Shown here piece by piece: positions 49,701 through 61,325 of a stretch of DNA of 64,000 nt. Source of the stretch: Sitta carolinensis. Taxonomy: Eukaryota; Chordata; Aves; Passeriformes; Sittidae. The notes under the pieces were generated by a model that worked only from the letters and a program-made list of their open reading frames with translations, was not told the DNA's origin and did no database searches. The DNA lies in contig CM063292.1 of NCBI GenBank assembly GCA_032173965.1, positions 5,036,001 through 5,100,000 on the forward strand. Direction: 5' to 3'. A program made the position numbers and the translations under genes. The stretch's first letter is position 1; the number at the start of each line of letters is the position of its first letter.

Positions 49701-50344
49701 GCAGTCCTTTGTATGACTGAAATGGCAGTTATTTGACTCACCTCTGCAGCTGATATTATGTACCTTTCCTTGCCATCTCTCTTAGAAGCTCCCACATCAA
49801 TGGAAGGAGCAGTATTATCTGGATGAAATGCGAATGTCACAAGAATGGGCTCTCTCAGGCCATCTTCTAGTTCTGCATTTTTAGTATTCAGACAGCATTG
49901 TTGGCAACAGAAGGCAGGCGTCTTCCCTAACAGAGCTGTTGCAGTCGAAGCAGAAATGCTGACATGTGTTAGTGGCATTCCAAGGATGTTTAAACTCACA
50001 TCTCAGTTCCATTTGAACTTGGTTTTCTTCTTTGGTTCAAAGGCAAATCAAAGCTGAAGTTTGTCATTATGATATTGCTGAAACTCCACATCATTTTCAG
50101 TGCTCAGTTTACTGTTGTAAATGACATGAAATTCATGGCATTGGTAATTAATAATATTCCTCTTATTAGATTATTAGGGAACCAGATAAGTCTAGTGTAA
50201 TTTTGTTAAACTCATAGGAAATAACGGTTCTAAACCACTTTTCCTTAAAGACCAGAGGTGGTGTAAGGCAATGTGCTGTTAACCCCTGTGGCCTTAGCTC
50301 TGTGCTGTACATGAGTGCAGTCAGAGATGAAGTAAGATTGAAGA
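46766..50344. other. Gene-free stretch
   Basis: Open frames in 46838-47257 overlap in three frames and on both strands and are not credible genes. An eight-base inverted repeat (actggtgg / ccaccagt) lies at 46937-46967. Short TG-rich spots lie near 47160-47190. A perfect nine-base hairpin stem lies at 47652-47680. A minus-strand open frame at 49595-49999 with a consensus donor is described under findings. No repeat family was recognised. Confidence 0.5.
47652..47680. repeat. Hairpin, nine-base stem
   Basis: gtagtagta at 47652-47660 and its exact reverse complement tactactac at 47672-47680 flank an 11-base loop. It probably arose from the short TAG-triplet run; no terminator or microRNA precursor character was seen. 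Confidence 0.9.
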
Positions 50345-50472
50345 GCTTTGGGTTTAATTCCTTGTTTCTCACAGATTTCCCATGTGACTTTGAATAAATC
50401 ACTTCCTCTTTTGCTTCTATCTGGAAAATGGAGAGAGCAGGATGTTCCTGCCTCACAGGCACACTGTGAGCA
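50345..50472 (-). mobile_element. MIR-type SINE fragment, antisense
   Basis: On the + strand: 'gggtttaattccttg' (MIR reverse complement: 'gggttcgaatcccgg'), 'cccatgtgactttgaataaa' ('agctgtgaccttgggcaag'), 'tcacttcctctt' ('tcacttaacctct'), 'atctggaaaatggagaga' ('atctgtaaaatggggata'), and 'cctgcctcacaggcacactg' ('cctacctcacagggttgttg'). The order and spacing are correct over about 125 bases, so I regard the identification as good despite divergence. Open frames on both strands across it are incidental. Confidence 0.73.
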
Positions 50473-51579
50473 TGGCATATACTTGGATACACATGTGCTG
50501 TGGGGGGCTGCAAAAGTGTGTAAAGTAGACAGATGTGTTACTGCTCCCCAGCAGCAGCTTCAGCAGAGAACAGCCTGCTCAGGCTTTCCACAGGACTGAG
50601 AGAAGAGAACGTGTTTTCTGCTTTCTCTTTAGTTTCATTCTTCTTCTTTTTATTTATTTTCTTTTAATCAGCTATACTGTATACAATCTAGTTATTTACT
50701 GGTGTGGATTTGCAAAGTGGTTGCAGTTTGAAGGATGAAGGTATGTGAGGATGTAAGAGTAAGATTTTCTTTAATTTGAATTCTGACAAAAGTGGACATG
50801 CTTCACATTCTTCCTCATCTCACTCCCATTGTCTCCTCTGGCAGCCCCTAGCATTGAAATTTATTGATGAGAAGCACTGATATAGAGACTTATTAAGAGA
50901 TAAATCAGCACTCACACAGCATCCAAACCGAGCACAACACGGAACATAATAGACAAAAATTAAGCCTATTGCTAGGGAAAATAATTCAATGGTAGTGAAC
51001 TCTTAGCAGTCAGCTTTAACAGTCATGAAAAGGGATAATTTTACACAAAAAATAGGTGGCTTCCACTTTGTGCTGTAGGATATATAACTGCTTGTTTTGC
51101 CCAAGCAATTCACATGACAATTTCCCAACCAGGAGATTTCTCACCCGGTTGCACTCTTAATTTTACAGGGCACTGGATCACTGCCTCTGCCTCCTTGGGC
51201 TACCCTGCCCCACTGCTTTCCCCTGGTGTGCAGTGTCAGAGCACAAGTGTTTGTCTTGCAGCATAAGGCACTTGACATCGAGACCATTGTCTGTGGCACT
51301 AAAGACAAAACAAAGAAGTGGAACTGTGCTTTTATTTGGGATTTAGACGGACATTGCCACAGCAAAAAAGTATATGGGGAAGACAAGAATAGGAGCATTC
51401 TAAGTCTTGCTAGCTAGTACCAGATTAAACTGCTGTTAATACAAATGACCTTAAAAATGTTGCTTTCTACTTTTTGTTCAGGAGCTTGTGAAAACATGGC
51501 GTGATGTTCAGCCAAGGTTGTCCTGAAAGGTGTTCTCTGCAAGTCTGATTCCTACACAATCCTTATGTGTATGATGGGA
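50473..51579. other. Gene-free stretch
   Basis: Nothing recognised. The frames around 51141-51417 overlap on opposite strands and lack family features. Confidence 0.5.
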
Positions 51580-51660
51580 ATTTCTTGTATGCACCTTTCA
51601 TCAAGAGACAACTGAAGCCTGATGAGATTTAGTGACTGGTTCAAAACATGCTTGAATTCC
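51580..51660 (+). mobile_element. Possible MIR-type SINE fragment
   Basis: 'gcacctttcatcaagagaca' and 'actgaagcctgatgagattt' with 'agtgactggttcaaaacatg' follow the MIR core ('ccattttacagatgaggaaa', 'ctgaggctcagagaggtta', 'agtgacttgcccaaggtca'). The match is shorter and weaker than the fragments at 44.1 and 50.4 kb. Confidence 0.45.
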
Positions 51661-54600
51661 ATGGAACAATGGCTGTCAGTCTGGGTTGGGACCTGTCTGC
51701 TCTTGTATAGGAAGTTTGAATATGGACTTGATTTAATTTCTCCTCACAGCAATCACTAAAATCACTATTTGAAAAAAATGACCACCACATTATTTAGGTG
51801 GGATATTTCAGGTTCTTGGAAAGAGTTTTTTGAAAATCTTCTAGAGGTGGTATGGTTTAAATGTAATTCGAGCAGATGTCCTTGACATGACTTTTGTTAA
51901 CCAGCTTGTATGCATTGCATTGATATATATAGCTGACCTTACTTTTGCTATTTTTAGCACTGGTAGAAAACAGTAATTTCTGTTTTCCATGGTTTGAGTT
52001 GTATTTTATCTAGCAGGAAGTCCTATGGGGAGAGTTATGATTGTCAGTCAAACCAACTGATATAGCTGTAAAAGTGGACAAGCTCTCAAAAGAAGAGTCT
52101 TTGCAATAGAATAATTATTAGGAAAATTAGAAAATGAACAGTACCAGGAAAATCTTAGTTGCCTTTTCTTTCCTGAGTCTGAAAAAATGCCTCTTATATC
52201 ATGTAAATCATAATTTTCTCATGTAGCCATACATCATTCCATGTGCTCTGCTAACATGTTCATACTTGTTCCATCTCAAGGCTCTTTTTATTAATTACCA
52301 TACACATGTGGAATGGCATAGAACAAGATAGGATCAAATTGAGATGTTAAACTGTGGCATCAAAACAACCATGAGCTATGGAAACAAACCCATACAGCAG
52401 GTAACAAATGTGTACAACAGCCACTTTACTTCCAAAAACATCTTTTAGTGATTGAATTAATTTTACATTTTTGTTGTTTGCTTTCCCAGAAAGGAACATA
52501 TAATTCATGTATGTTCTGCTAAACGTTAGAGATCAGTAACTTGTAGACAAATGAGAAAGCCATCTCAAGACTGGAGTAGCTTCTTGGTTTGCAGTGTGTG
52601 TGGGCAATACTGGTATTTCTAATGAAGCTGACAGTGCTTTAGTCATTTGTAGGACTCCCATGATTGATACACAAAAAGGCAAGTGGGAAAAGGTTATTCT
52701 TTCCCTATTATGAAGTTTGAGAGACCTAAATACATCTATTCCTTTACCAAGGAGATTGGATGCATCCCCTTGCCCAGAGCTTTTCAGGTCCTGTTTAAAT
52801 TACAAACCATCTCTTAACAAAACACCCATTAAACAAGTCCCATTTGTGCTTGCTGTTTTGACCCCCACCTCTGAAATTCCCAGGGGCACAGATGTCCCAT
52901 TTGCTCTCTGACAGCAGGGGAAAATCATGGACCTTCACCCACCTTGGCTTTGCTGATGTGGAGAAGATGGAGAAGCTGGAATACAGTTGTGAACTGGAAG
53001 GGTTTGAGTTGAGTGGTGGGCAAGGGCACCTGAAATCTGAACAAAAAGATCTCAACAACAGGGCAATCACTCAGAAGAGCAGCCTGAGCTCCTGCTGAAG
53101 AGCTTGCTGCCATCTCTTTACATGTTACTGCTGTTAAACCCCACCCCTCTTGTGTGCGAGTCACGCTCCGTGTCTACACAACCAAAAACAGCTCAGAGAT
53201 TCTTTCTCACCCCAGAGGTCCCAGACCCCTCTGCCTGAAGGCTGCTTTGCCTGGTCACACTCACCAGTGGTGCTGAGATGAGTAATCAGGCTGTAGCCTA
53301 ATGACTGGGCATTCTCTCCCTGCCCTCTGATTTTTCTCTCCGATGTTGTTAGTAAATATTTGTATTACAATATTTGTGCCTCCATAAACCCTATTTTAGC
53401 AAAGCTGGTGAGGCCTTAACCTCCCAGACGCAGAGCACTCTGTCTGCTCCCTGCAGCAGTGGCTGCTGTGTCAAGAGTCACAGCTCTCATTTCAGTGAAG
53501 GAATGCCAACTTACATTATGTTGTGTGAGATTACAAAGAGAGATTGGGATATTTTATTACACTGTCAATCAGCCTGTAGCCTGGCTCTCATCTGAGTGCT
53601 GAGCCCTCTCCCCTCTTCCTCCTCAAACAAAGCAAACAGAAAGCCAGGGTTTTTGAAAGTGTTTATCATGAAATGTATGAAGCGTGGTGACACCTTCAAA
53701 TGCAACAGAAACCACATGCCAAATCAGTCCTATTGTGAAGTAAAGAGAGCAGGTGGATTTCATGAATATATATGTGCATTCACTGGGCATGGCAGATTTT
53801 TCTAAAAATGATGATGAGAGTAAATCGGTACAAAATAGGTGGCAATTGAATGACTTTGTTTAGAACAGAAGTTTTTATTGGAGAAACATAATTATTAGCT
53901 TCCTCAACCCATAGCTGCACACACTGACTTTCTTCTAATGAAAGATGCTGCAGATATTGGCTGCAAAAGAATACAGAAAAATTACAGACACTGACAAAAG
54001 GGTGTATTTTTCATTTACTAACTTTATTCCCTGAATATTCCCTTGAGTTACCTTGTTTTGTTTACAAGAGCCTTGGGGCGGAGGAGGGTGGTGCATTGCC
54101 TACATGGGCAATTACTTTACATACTCATTTCAATCATAATCCATTCAGAATGATAAAATGAAATCACATGTAGTTTATAATCTAGAACATTGCAGCTAGA
54201 GCTTTTTAAATATTACAGCTGCAACGTGATTTGACATAATCCCTTGCAGTCATTCAGGCTCTTCTAAAACCAAAACACATTTATCCATAAGTGACAATTA
54301 CATCTCCACTTTTTTTTTCTGAAAATTTGGTATGTTATTATGATTTGGGGGCCGATCTTGTGTAAGTAATGATTGCTGGTTGCACATAAAGCTGTTTATT
54401 TTCAGACCTCTACCTACCCTGAACCTGTTCCATGCACTGTCATTTGCTTAATGCTGCTAATTAATATGAAATAACATGCCACTGTTAGGCAGTTACAAAG
54501 AAAGACTTCAAATGGAGCTTAGCCAGTTGTAATGGCTGTCTTGTTAATACTGTTGTCATGTGCTCTAAAATGACACTAAACAGTAATTCCACGCTGTGAG

Positions 54601-57600
54601 TATTATGATATGAGTGGCATTTCATTCTGTGTTTAGAAATCCCAAACCAGCATGAGATGATTGTGTATTCCTCCTCCACACAGGGAGAGGAGTTCCCCTA
54701 AACCTGATGTGGAGTGTAATTTCTTGGTTATTGATTTGTTTTATTTCCAAAAAGCCATTGGTGACAGAATCTCAGTAGCCTGATGCTGAAGTACATCTGT
54801 AGCACATTTCTGAGCAAGCTGCTGCCATTCCAGTTTGTTTTGTCCACAGAAGCTGATCTCTTCTGTGTGGTTAATTGCCATTCTCTTTTCTTCATCTCTC
54901 ACAATCTGCAATGTCTACTTGTTTTTCATGATTTTATAAAACAGTGTAGCATTATTTGCTTTGGCAAAAATGCCTGGGTGTGCTGAGCCCAAAGCTGACA
55001 GTGCTTGGAAAGACTCTGATTTCAGCAGGCTCTGGATTGTGTGTGTGTCGCTCTTTCTGTGATTCCCACTGCCAGCTGAAAGGCCCATTTGCTTCTGGTT
55101 GTAGTTTCTTGTCTCTCCTTCTCATAGCAGCTTCGTTTCAGGTCTGCTGCTTCTTAAAATTGTATAATAAAGTCCCACTCTGAGGTTTTCAATTTGATTT
55201 AGTTAGATAATGAGGCAAATTCTCTTTCCCTCCTCCCCTGTTGGCTGTGATTTCTTCAGGGACAAAAATGCTTGACCTCTTCATGGAGGGAGTGATGACT
55301 TTCAGGGACATAGCAGAGGATAAGGGTTCCCCAGCTGAACCTCAGAATGCCATATTGATGCCATGAGCAAAGTCCAGTTGAGAAGAAACGACAAGGCTGG
55401 GGAAATACCAAGTAGGAGGTACTTGATACTAGGTTAAAAGGGTATTGCAATTCTTGGTATTACAAATGCTGACAATTCTTAGTATTGCCAGACTCAGAGA
55501 TTAAAAATCTTGAGTTGAATGTTAGAAAACAATCATCTATTTTCTGAAAAGACACTGAGTCCTTGTTCTTTGAAGTTTCAGATTTCTGCAGCTCCCTCAT
55601 GTGTGTCAGAGACATACTGGTAATGTTTTGAGATAATCCGAGAGGTGTTCCTGGGGTGCTGTAGCTGGGCTCATCTCTTAACATCTGCTGACCTGAATCA
55701 TGCTGCTTTTCCGAGTCTGAATTGGCCCTTTCCTGTGGCATTATATTACATATGCCTGGCCACAAGACTCTGGGACAGTTTTGTCCTATTAATTCTGTGC
55801 CCTTCCGCCGGTTGTAGAGTGACTCTTCTAACCTGCACATCCTCAACCACACTCCACTCTCTCTCTGTGGGTCAGGAAGGCTTTTCCCCTAAACCCTTCC
55901 TCCTGTTTCCCCTACAAACATCCTCCAGTTCTGTCCTTTGTACTCACCTCTGTCTTCGGGTTTTGTCTCCAGACTTAGCAAGGTCAGCTACAGAAAGCAT
56001 TCTTTTTTCCCGACCTACTCTTAACAGAAAGCTTAGGGATAAAAAGCTTTACCTGCTGCTTTTGGTTGTTGACAAAGAGCAGAGTGGAGCTGATGTGCTC
56101 CTTGTCCCAGGAGGTGAGGAGGAGTGGGGCAGGCAGACAAAAGGAAAGCTTAAGAAGACATGAATAGAACTGCAGAGATGCTGACCATATAAAGAAAAAT
56201 GGGAAAGATCTGATAGAACTTTTGGATTCAAGTTCACCCTGGCCGGCAGAACTCTGTTTACAAGGATGAGAAATAAGAGAGGCTGAGAGGAGTAAAGACA
56301 AAAGCCAGGATTTCTATATTTACAAGTCCAAGATGGGCCCGAGTTTGTATTGTTGTGTTGAACAAAGAAGAAGACAAAAGGAAAGAGATCCTGACAAGTT
56401 TACAGCTTGGTGTTACTTTATTCTACAGCACAAGTCCACTCAAAAGACAAACGTTTCAAAACAAAAGATCCAGACAAAATCGTAATAAAATCAGTCTCAC
56501 ATTGCAGCTGGCTTAAATCTGGCAGAACTATATATTCTGATTAGATCCCTCTGCCCAACTCTATACCTAATTAATTTGATAATGGTGACACTAATTATCA
56601 TCCTTGTACTCACTTGCCCTTATTGCTTCTTCCTTCTCCATGTCTCTTGGTTAGTGAGTGTATCCTTTGCAGAATGTACCACAGCAGGAGACAGCAAAAA
56701 TGACTGACTAGGAAAGAAGACAGAAATAAACTTCACCTGGTAATGTAACCCATGTTTTCAGGCTTCCCACATGGTATGCTTAACTTTCTAATTTGATCGT
56801 ATTTTTATGTTTTGAATATTGTATGAAGTGGTTTAGATAAAAATAGAATAAGAGCTAAGTTAAGTGGAAGTATATCATTTGAACTAGTTCAGTCTGAAGA
56901 CTGTTTTAGCTGGCGACATAGCTGGGTTTTGTTATTTTTAAAATCTTTCTGTACGAGAGAAAAGCAAGACAGTTGGGCTTCAGCAATTTGGTAAAAATCC
57001 TAAGTAAGTTAAAAGTGGCAGCCACGTGCCTCTTAAGTTGTCACTGTAAATTGAAGGGGTTTTGTGTGAATGACTTGTATTCTTTGTAAAAGTGTGTAAT
57101 TTGAATGTTTGTCTCTCGAAACCATTGAAAATGGACTATTTTAAGTGCAGACAAAATAAAACTTCATTGCATTTCTTTGTGTATACACAAATGATGTCAC
57201 CTCAAGGACTGTCTGTCATATGCCCAGTGTAAGAGGTTAGCTGTGGTAACATGTAGCCCTTAGGAAACACTTCTGAACAGGATATTGGGAAGACTAAATG
57301 AATCCATACAAACAAACTTCCACTCTCTTTTGTTGGAAGATGTAGAGATACCTGTGTCTCTGCTTTCTTGCTAAGATACTATATCACATTTTGCCTTGTT
57401 TCTTCCTGTGTTGCAAAATCAATATTCTATCCACAGTTTCAGTTTTCTTATCTGCTGTGTCTTATCTGCTGTCTTTGTGGAGCTGGACAATGAATTCAGT
57501 CCTGAGAAGTATTTGCAATGCAGAGTTTTTTAATAATATAATTTTGGATGGTTATTCAAAAATAGCAGCATGTCATTTTAATGAGTGAGTTCCAGGGTTG

Positions 57601-57819
57601 TCAATTTACTTTAAGAAAACCTAACACACTGAATAGCTTTATATTTTTTTCATAATACCATACTGAAAAATACCTACTAAAGGCCATTGGGAAGAATTTT
57701 ATTTGTGTTTTGTGTGGCTCTTACCCACTAGAGAAACTCTACGTGCAGCACCTGAGACCTGTTAAAATAGGTGCTGTATCATCCCTCCAAAAAAAGGAGC
57801 ACAGAGAGGACAAGGGAAT
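51661..57819. other. Gene-free stretch with overlapping long open frames
   Basis: No supportable gene. The longest frames of the region (55460-55852 minus, 55645-56163 plus) overlap each other in opposite directions; see findings. The stretch 54160-54600 contains several TTAAT/AATTA words and reads like possible conserved non-coding DNA. A 14-base-period duplication (cttatctgctgt twice) lies at 57447-57472. Confidence 0.5.
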
Positions 57820-57910
57820 GTTATTTTCATTATTTTATGGATGGAAAGACAGGCATAAAGGGATTGTGAATTCTTCTTGGTCATGCAAGAAATATGTTGT
57901 GGAGTTTGAA
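57820..57910 (+). mobile_element. MIR-type SINE fragment
   Basis: 'ttattttcattattttatgg' and 'atggaaagacaggcataaag' (MIR: 'ttattatccccattttacag', 'atgaggaaactgaggcacag') continue with 'ggattgtgaattcttcttgg' and 'tcatgcaagaaatatgttgtgg' in part ('aggttaagtgacttgcccaag', 'gtcacacagcaagtcagtgg'). The order is preserved over about 90 bases in sense orientation. Diverged copy, no coding role. Confidence 0.68.
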
Positions 57911-60900
57911 AATAGTCTGATATATTCTGAATTGTAGTGCAGTGGCTCAAAGTCTTTGGTTATTTTTAACAAAAATGTCAATGTTAATATCAAGTTGAAT
58001 TTTTGTCATTGTGTTCCCAAAAATCTTTAAGCGAAAACTCAGGCAGTGAATGTACATTAAAGCAGAAAGCAACAGAGAATTATATTTTCTGTTTTAAAAT
58101 ATGGAGGCATAGTTTTTAGTAAATACTTCTCATTCGTCACAGGTACAGAGCTCTGCTCCTTGCATATGTAGTGAATGAAAAAAACCCTCTATATCTTCAG
58201 AAAGAGCATTCCTTTGCTTTTACACCAGTGCCCATGGGGTATCACATGGGATACAGACAGGTGTGAGAAGAGGGATGGATTGGAAGAGGAGCCCAGCAGA
58301 ATTCATGCATGTGCCACGTATGGAAGTGAACTAAAATGCTGAGTCAGCACAGGACTGAAAGTAGGTTAATAAATAAGCTTTGCACAGAGGCTCATTAATT
58401 AGCTTGGGCACAGCTTCAAACTCAGAGCTTTTGTGGTTCAGTCTCCACACCAGGGCTCGGCAGGGGCTGATGCCAGCGAGGGCATCTCTGCCCTGTTTGT
58501 CATGGCACACAGCAGAGCCAGGGCTATTTTCTTAGCCTGTGCCTTGGGTGGGGGGCAGAGGCTCCAGTACCTTCTGAGAAGCCCCAGGCCAGGCCTGGTT
58601 TGTCATAAACCTTCTCAGTCCTGCATTATTGTACGGCTCCTGATTTTGAAGAGGTGCAAGAACCACTGTCTTTAACTGAAGACAATAATGATGCAGGTGC
58701 TCAGTGCACCTTAAAACAGTTTATTAATTCAATCAGTTCTTGCCAATTCCAGCACTCAGCTTCCCAGGGCTGCCTTTCCAGCATGTCTAGACTTATTCAC
58801 AGTCCAGGCCTTTGAAGATCATTAACACTACTGAGCAGATGTGTGGGTTTGGAGGTGGGTATGTAATGAGAGTGCTCTTGTTTCTCCATGCCTTTTGGGG
58901 GCTGGGATGGGTGATTTAGAACTTCTGTTTTGAAGATGATGTGTGTAAAACCGGTCTCTCTGCTTACATCAGTGGGGTTGTTTGAAGAACAAATTACTTC
59001 CATCTTTCTGCCCAAGTCTATGACAAATGCAATAGAAAGTGCCACCTTGCTTTATTGTGTTTTGGCTGACTAACCACTGACTAACTGTGTATGTGCAAAT
59101 ACCTTGGGACCTCACTCTGGCTTTTTAGAGCCTCTGAGAGAAAACATGTATTGAAACTGTTTCTCTCTATTTTCTTTCTGACTTTTAGATTAAGCTATAT
59201 AAATCTGCTTTAAGATTTATTAAAGTTGGGTGGACTGACTCAAGAATGCTAATTTTGAAATGATTTCAAGTTGATAATTCAGGTGTGGCTAAATCATGAT
59301 TGGGGTAATTTCTTTAAGGACAATGAGGTCTCGGGTGCTTTATGCTTATGTGCAAATACAAGGAGAAAGAACCAAGCAGCAGGGAAGAGATGCTGGAAGA
59401 TGACTCAATCAGAAGGCTTCATTTAACCTGTTCCACTCCAGAGACAAGCCTGAAAATTTTCATTCCTTCCAGACTGGCTCTATTGTACTCACTTTACAAA
59501 AATAGAGATGTATTTTGCAAAGAGAGTTGTTAGTGAAAAATTCATTCAAAGATTTTCAAGATCAGTTTCTTTGGAACTTATTTTCAGAATGTATCTCCTG
59601 TCCCTCTTGTCATTGGGAGAGTCCATATTGGTGAAATACTACCTGTGCTGTTTCCATACAGGAAGACATAGCTGGCAGCACTCAAATAAATTTAAAGACT
59701 TTCTTCTTTCTTCATAAATGAGACAAATTTTATGGCCTATCTTTCCACTGTTTTAAAACACCTATTCTGGAGGTTCTGGACTGACTGTGGATCTCATTTG
59801 AGCTCCCACACATTGAATAAGATCTGGAGCAAGCTATGATAAAATTTTAATGAGAGCACAGTCATACTATCCACAGGCATAGATCACACAGCCCATGTTT
59901 GTGGTTAGAACTACACACATCTAAACCAGATGCTTTTTTCATCATTGTCTCTATGTTACTCTTCTCCTGGGATCTAAAATAGCATTTAAGAATTCTCTCA
60001 AGGGTGCATTCATGGAGCAGATAAGACAATTTCTTCAGCTAGATTGCAGCTGTAATTCTTTTCAATTGTAATTGCTGGCTGGAGAGGTGCCTGCAGGCCA
60101 GAGGGATGCTGTTCTTTACATTAGTGTCTTTGAAAAGAAAAGGAAATATAAACCCAGTGGTTGTTTCTAAGGTTTGTCTTCTTTTATTTTTTTTAGATGT
60201 CACCATGTGAACTCAAAAAGAGCAAGGAATTTTAGTAAAATAAAAAATAAATAATAATAAAACCACCATGGCTTACTCCTTGTGCAAGTGTCTTTAGGAT
60301 TGCACGTTTGTGCTGGGAAAGCTGTCCCACATTTGGGAGGCCCTGCTGCAGCCAACTGCTCCTCATCACAGTGTGCTCTAGGTGGGAAGATAGCAGGCTT
60401 CTCCCTTTACTTCTCCTTTATTTCTGTGTTTTTTTTGTTTTTATGGCAAAGAATGAAATGTTCTCTCTCCAAACTTTCTGACATTTGGCAGGGATAGGGG
60501 AAGGAAGTGCCATGCCAAAGCAAATCCCTGTGCAAAAGCTGCAGAGGATGTATTATTTTTACTTTTTTGTCTTGAGAAAATCTATGAGAAGGCAGAGTCA
60601 TGCTGCAAGGGGTGTTTCAAAAGGTGGTCGTTTGCATAATGATGAATGGATTCAAATAAATGGATGTCATGTAATTTAACAATACTTAGCAAAATTGTGT
60701 TGTGCCAGATCTGCAGTGCTGTAAGTTGTAAGTTGACTGGATGCAGGTGCAAAGATCTGTGCCAGTCCCGAGGCAGAGCTGAGGCCAGTGAGAATTAACT
60801 AAAAATCCTGCCAAGTATAATATTTATTAATTTTGCACTTGCTAAGGGGCAGCTCTGTAGCTCATTGCTATGTCACACTGTTTCCAGGCAATCTATACTG

Positions 60901-61261
60901 CAGGATAGTCAGCTGGAAGCCTAAGATGGGCTGAGGAGCATTTCACAATGTTGAATATGGAAAGGGAAAGGCAGGGCTGCTGTGTGGCCGCACAACAGCT
61001 CTTGAGGACAATGCCTTGAAGTGAGGGAGGGTTGAAAACCTTCATGGCTTTTCATGTTGCAGATCCACGTCTGGTTGCTGGGCTGTGCTCGAGCAATTCC
61101 CTGGACACTGATGCGGTTTTAGGTTTGATGTAAGATTCACTGGGGGAATTTTTGTTAGGAGCTGATCAAAACTCTGGCCTTGGAGTGTGAAAGGACATAA
61201 GACACTTTCACAAGTCCAAAGAAAACCCCAGAAATGGGACACTTTAATAAATGGCACATTT
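57911..61261. other. Gene-free stretch
   Basis: No gene recognised. An A/T-rich TAA-triplet spot lies near 60238-60262. A short GC-richer patch lies at 58430-58600. A block at 60010-60100 with AATT-type words may be conserved non-coding DNA (impression only). Confidence 0.5.
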
Positions 61262-61325
61262 CCAAGAAAATCAGGCATTTGCTGTTCCCATTGCAGTCAA
61301 CGAGAACTTCTGGCAATTTGCCCGA
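61262..61325 (-). repeat. Short ancient interspersed motif, copy 3
   Basis: Read on the minus strand this gives 'gttgactgcaatgggaacag' followed by 'caaatgcctgatttt'. It resembles the sauropsid repeat core 'attgacttcaatgggagcag' followed by 'gatcaggccc'. The + strand also reads 'cccattgcagtcaacgaga', reflecting the quasi-palindromic nature of the motif. Same unnamed family as the copies at 40.9 and 42.6 kb. Confidence 0.42.
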
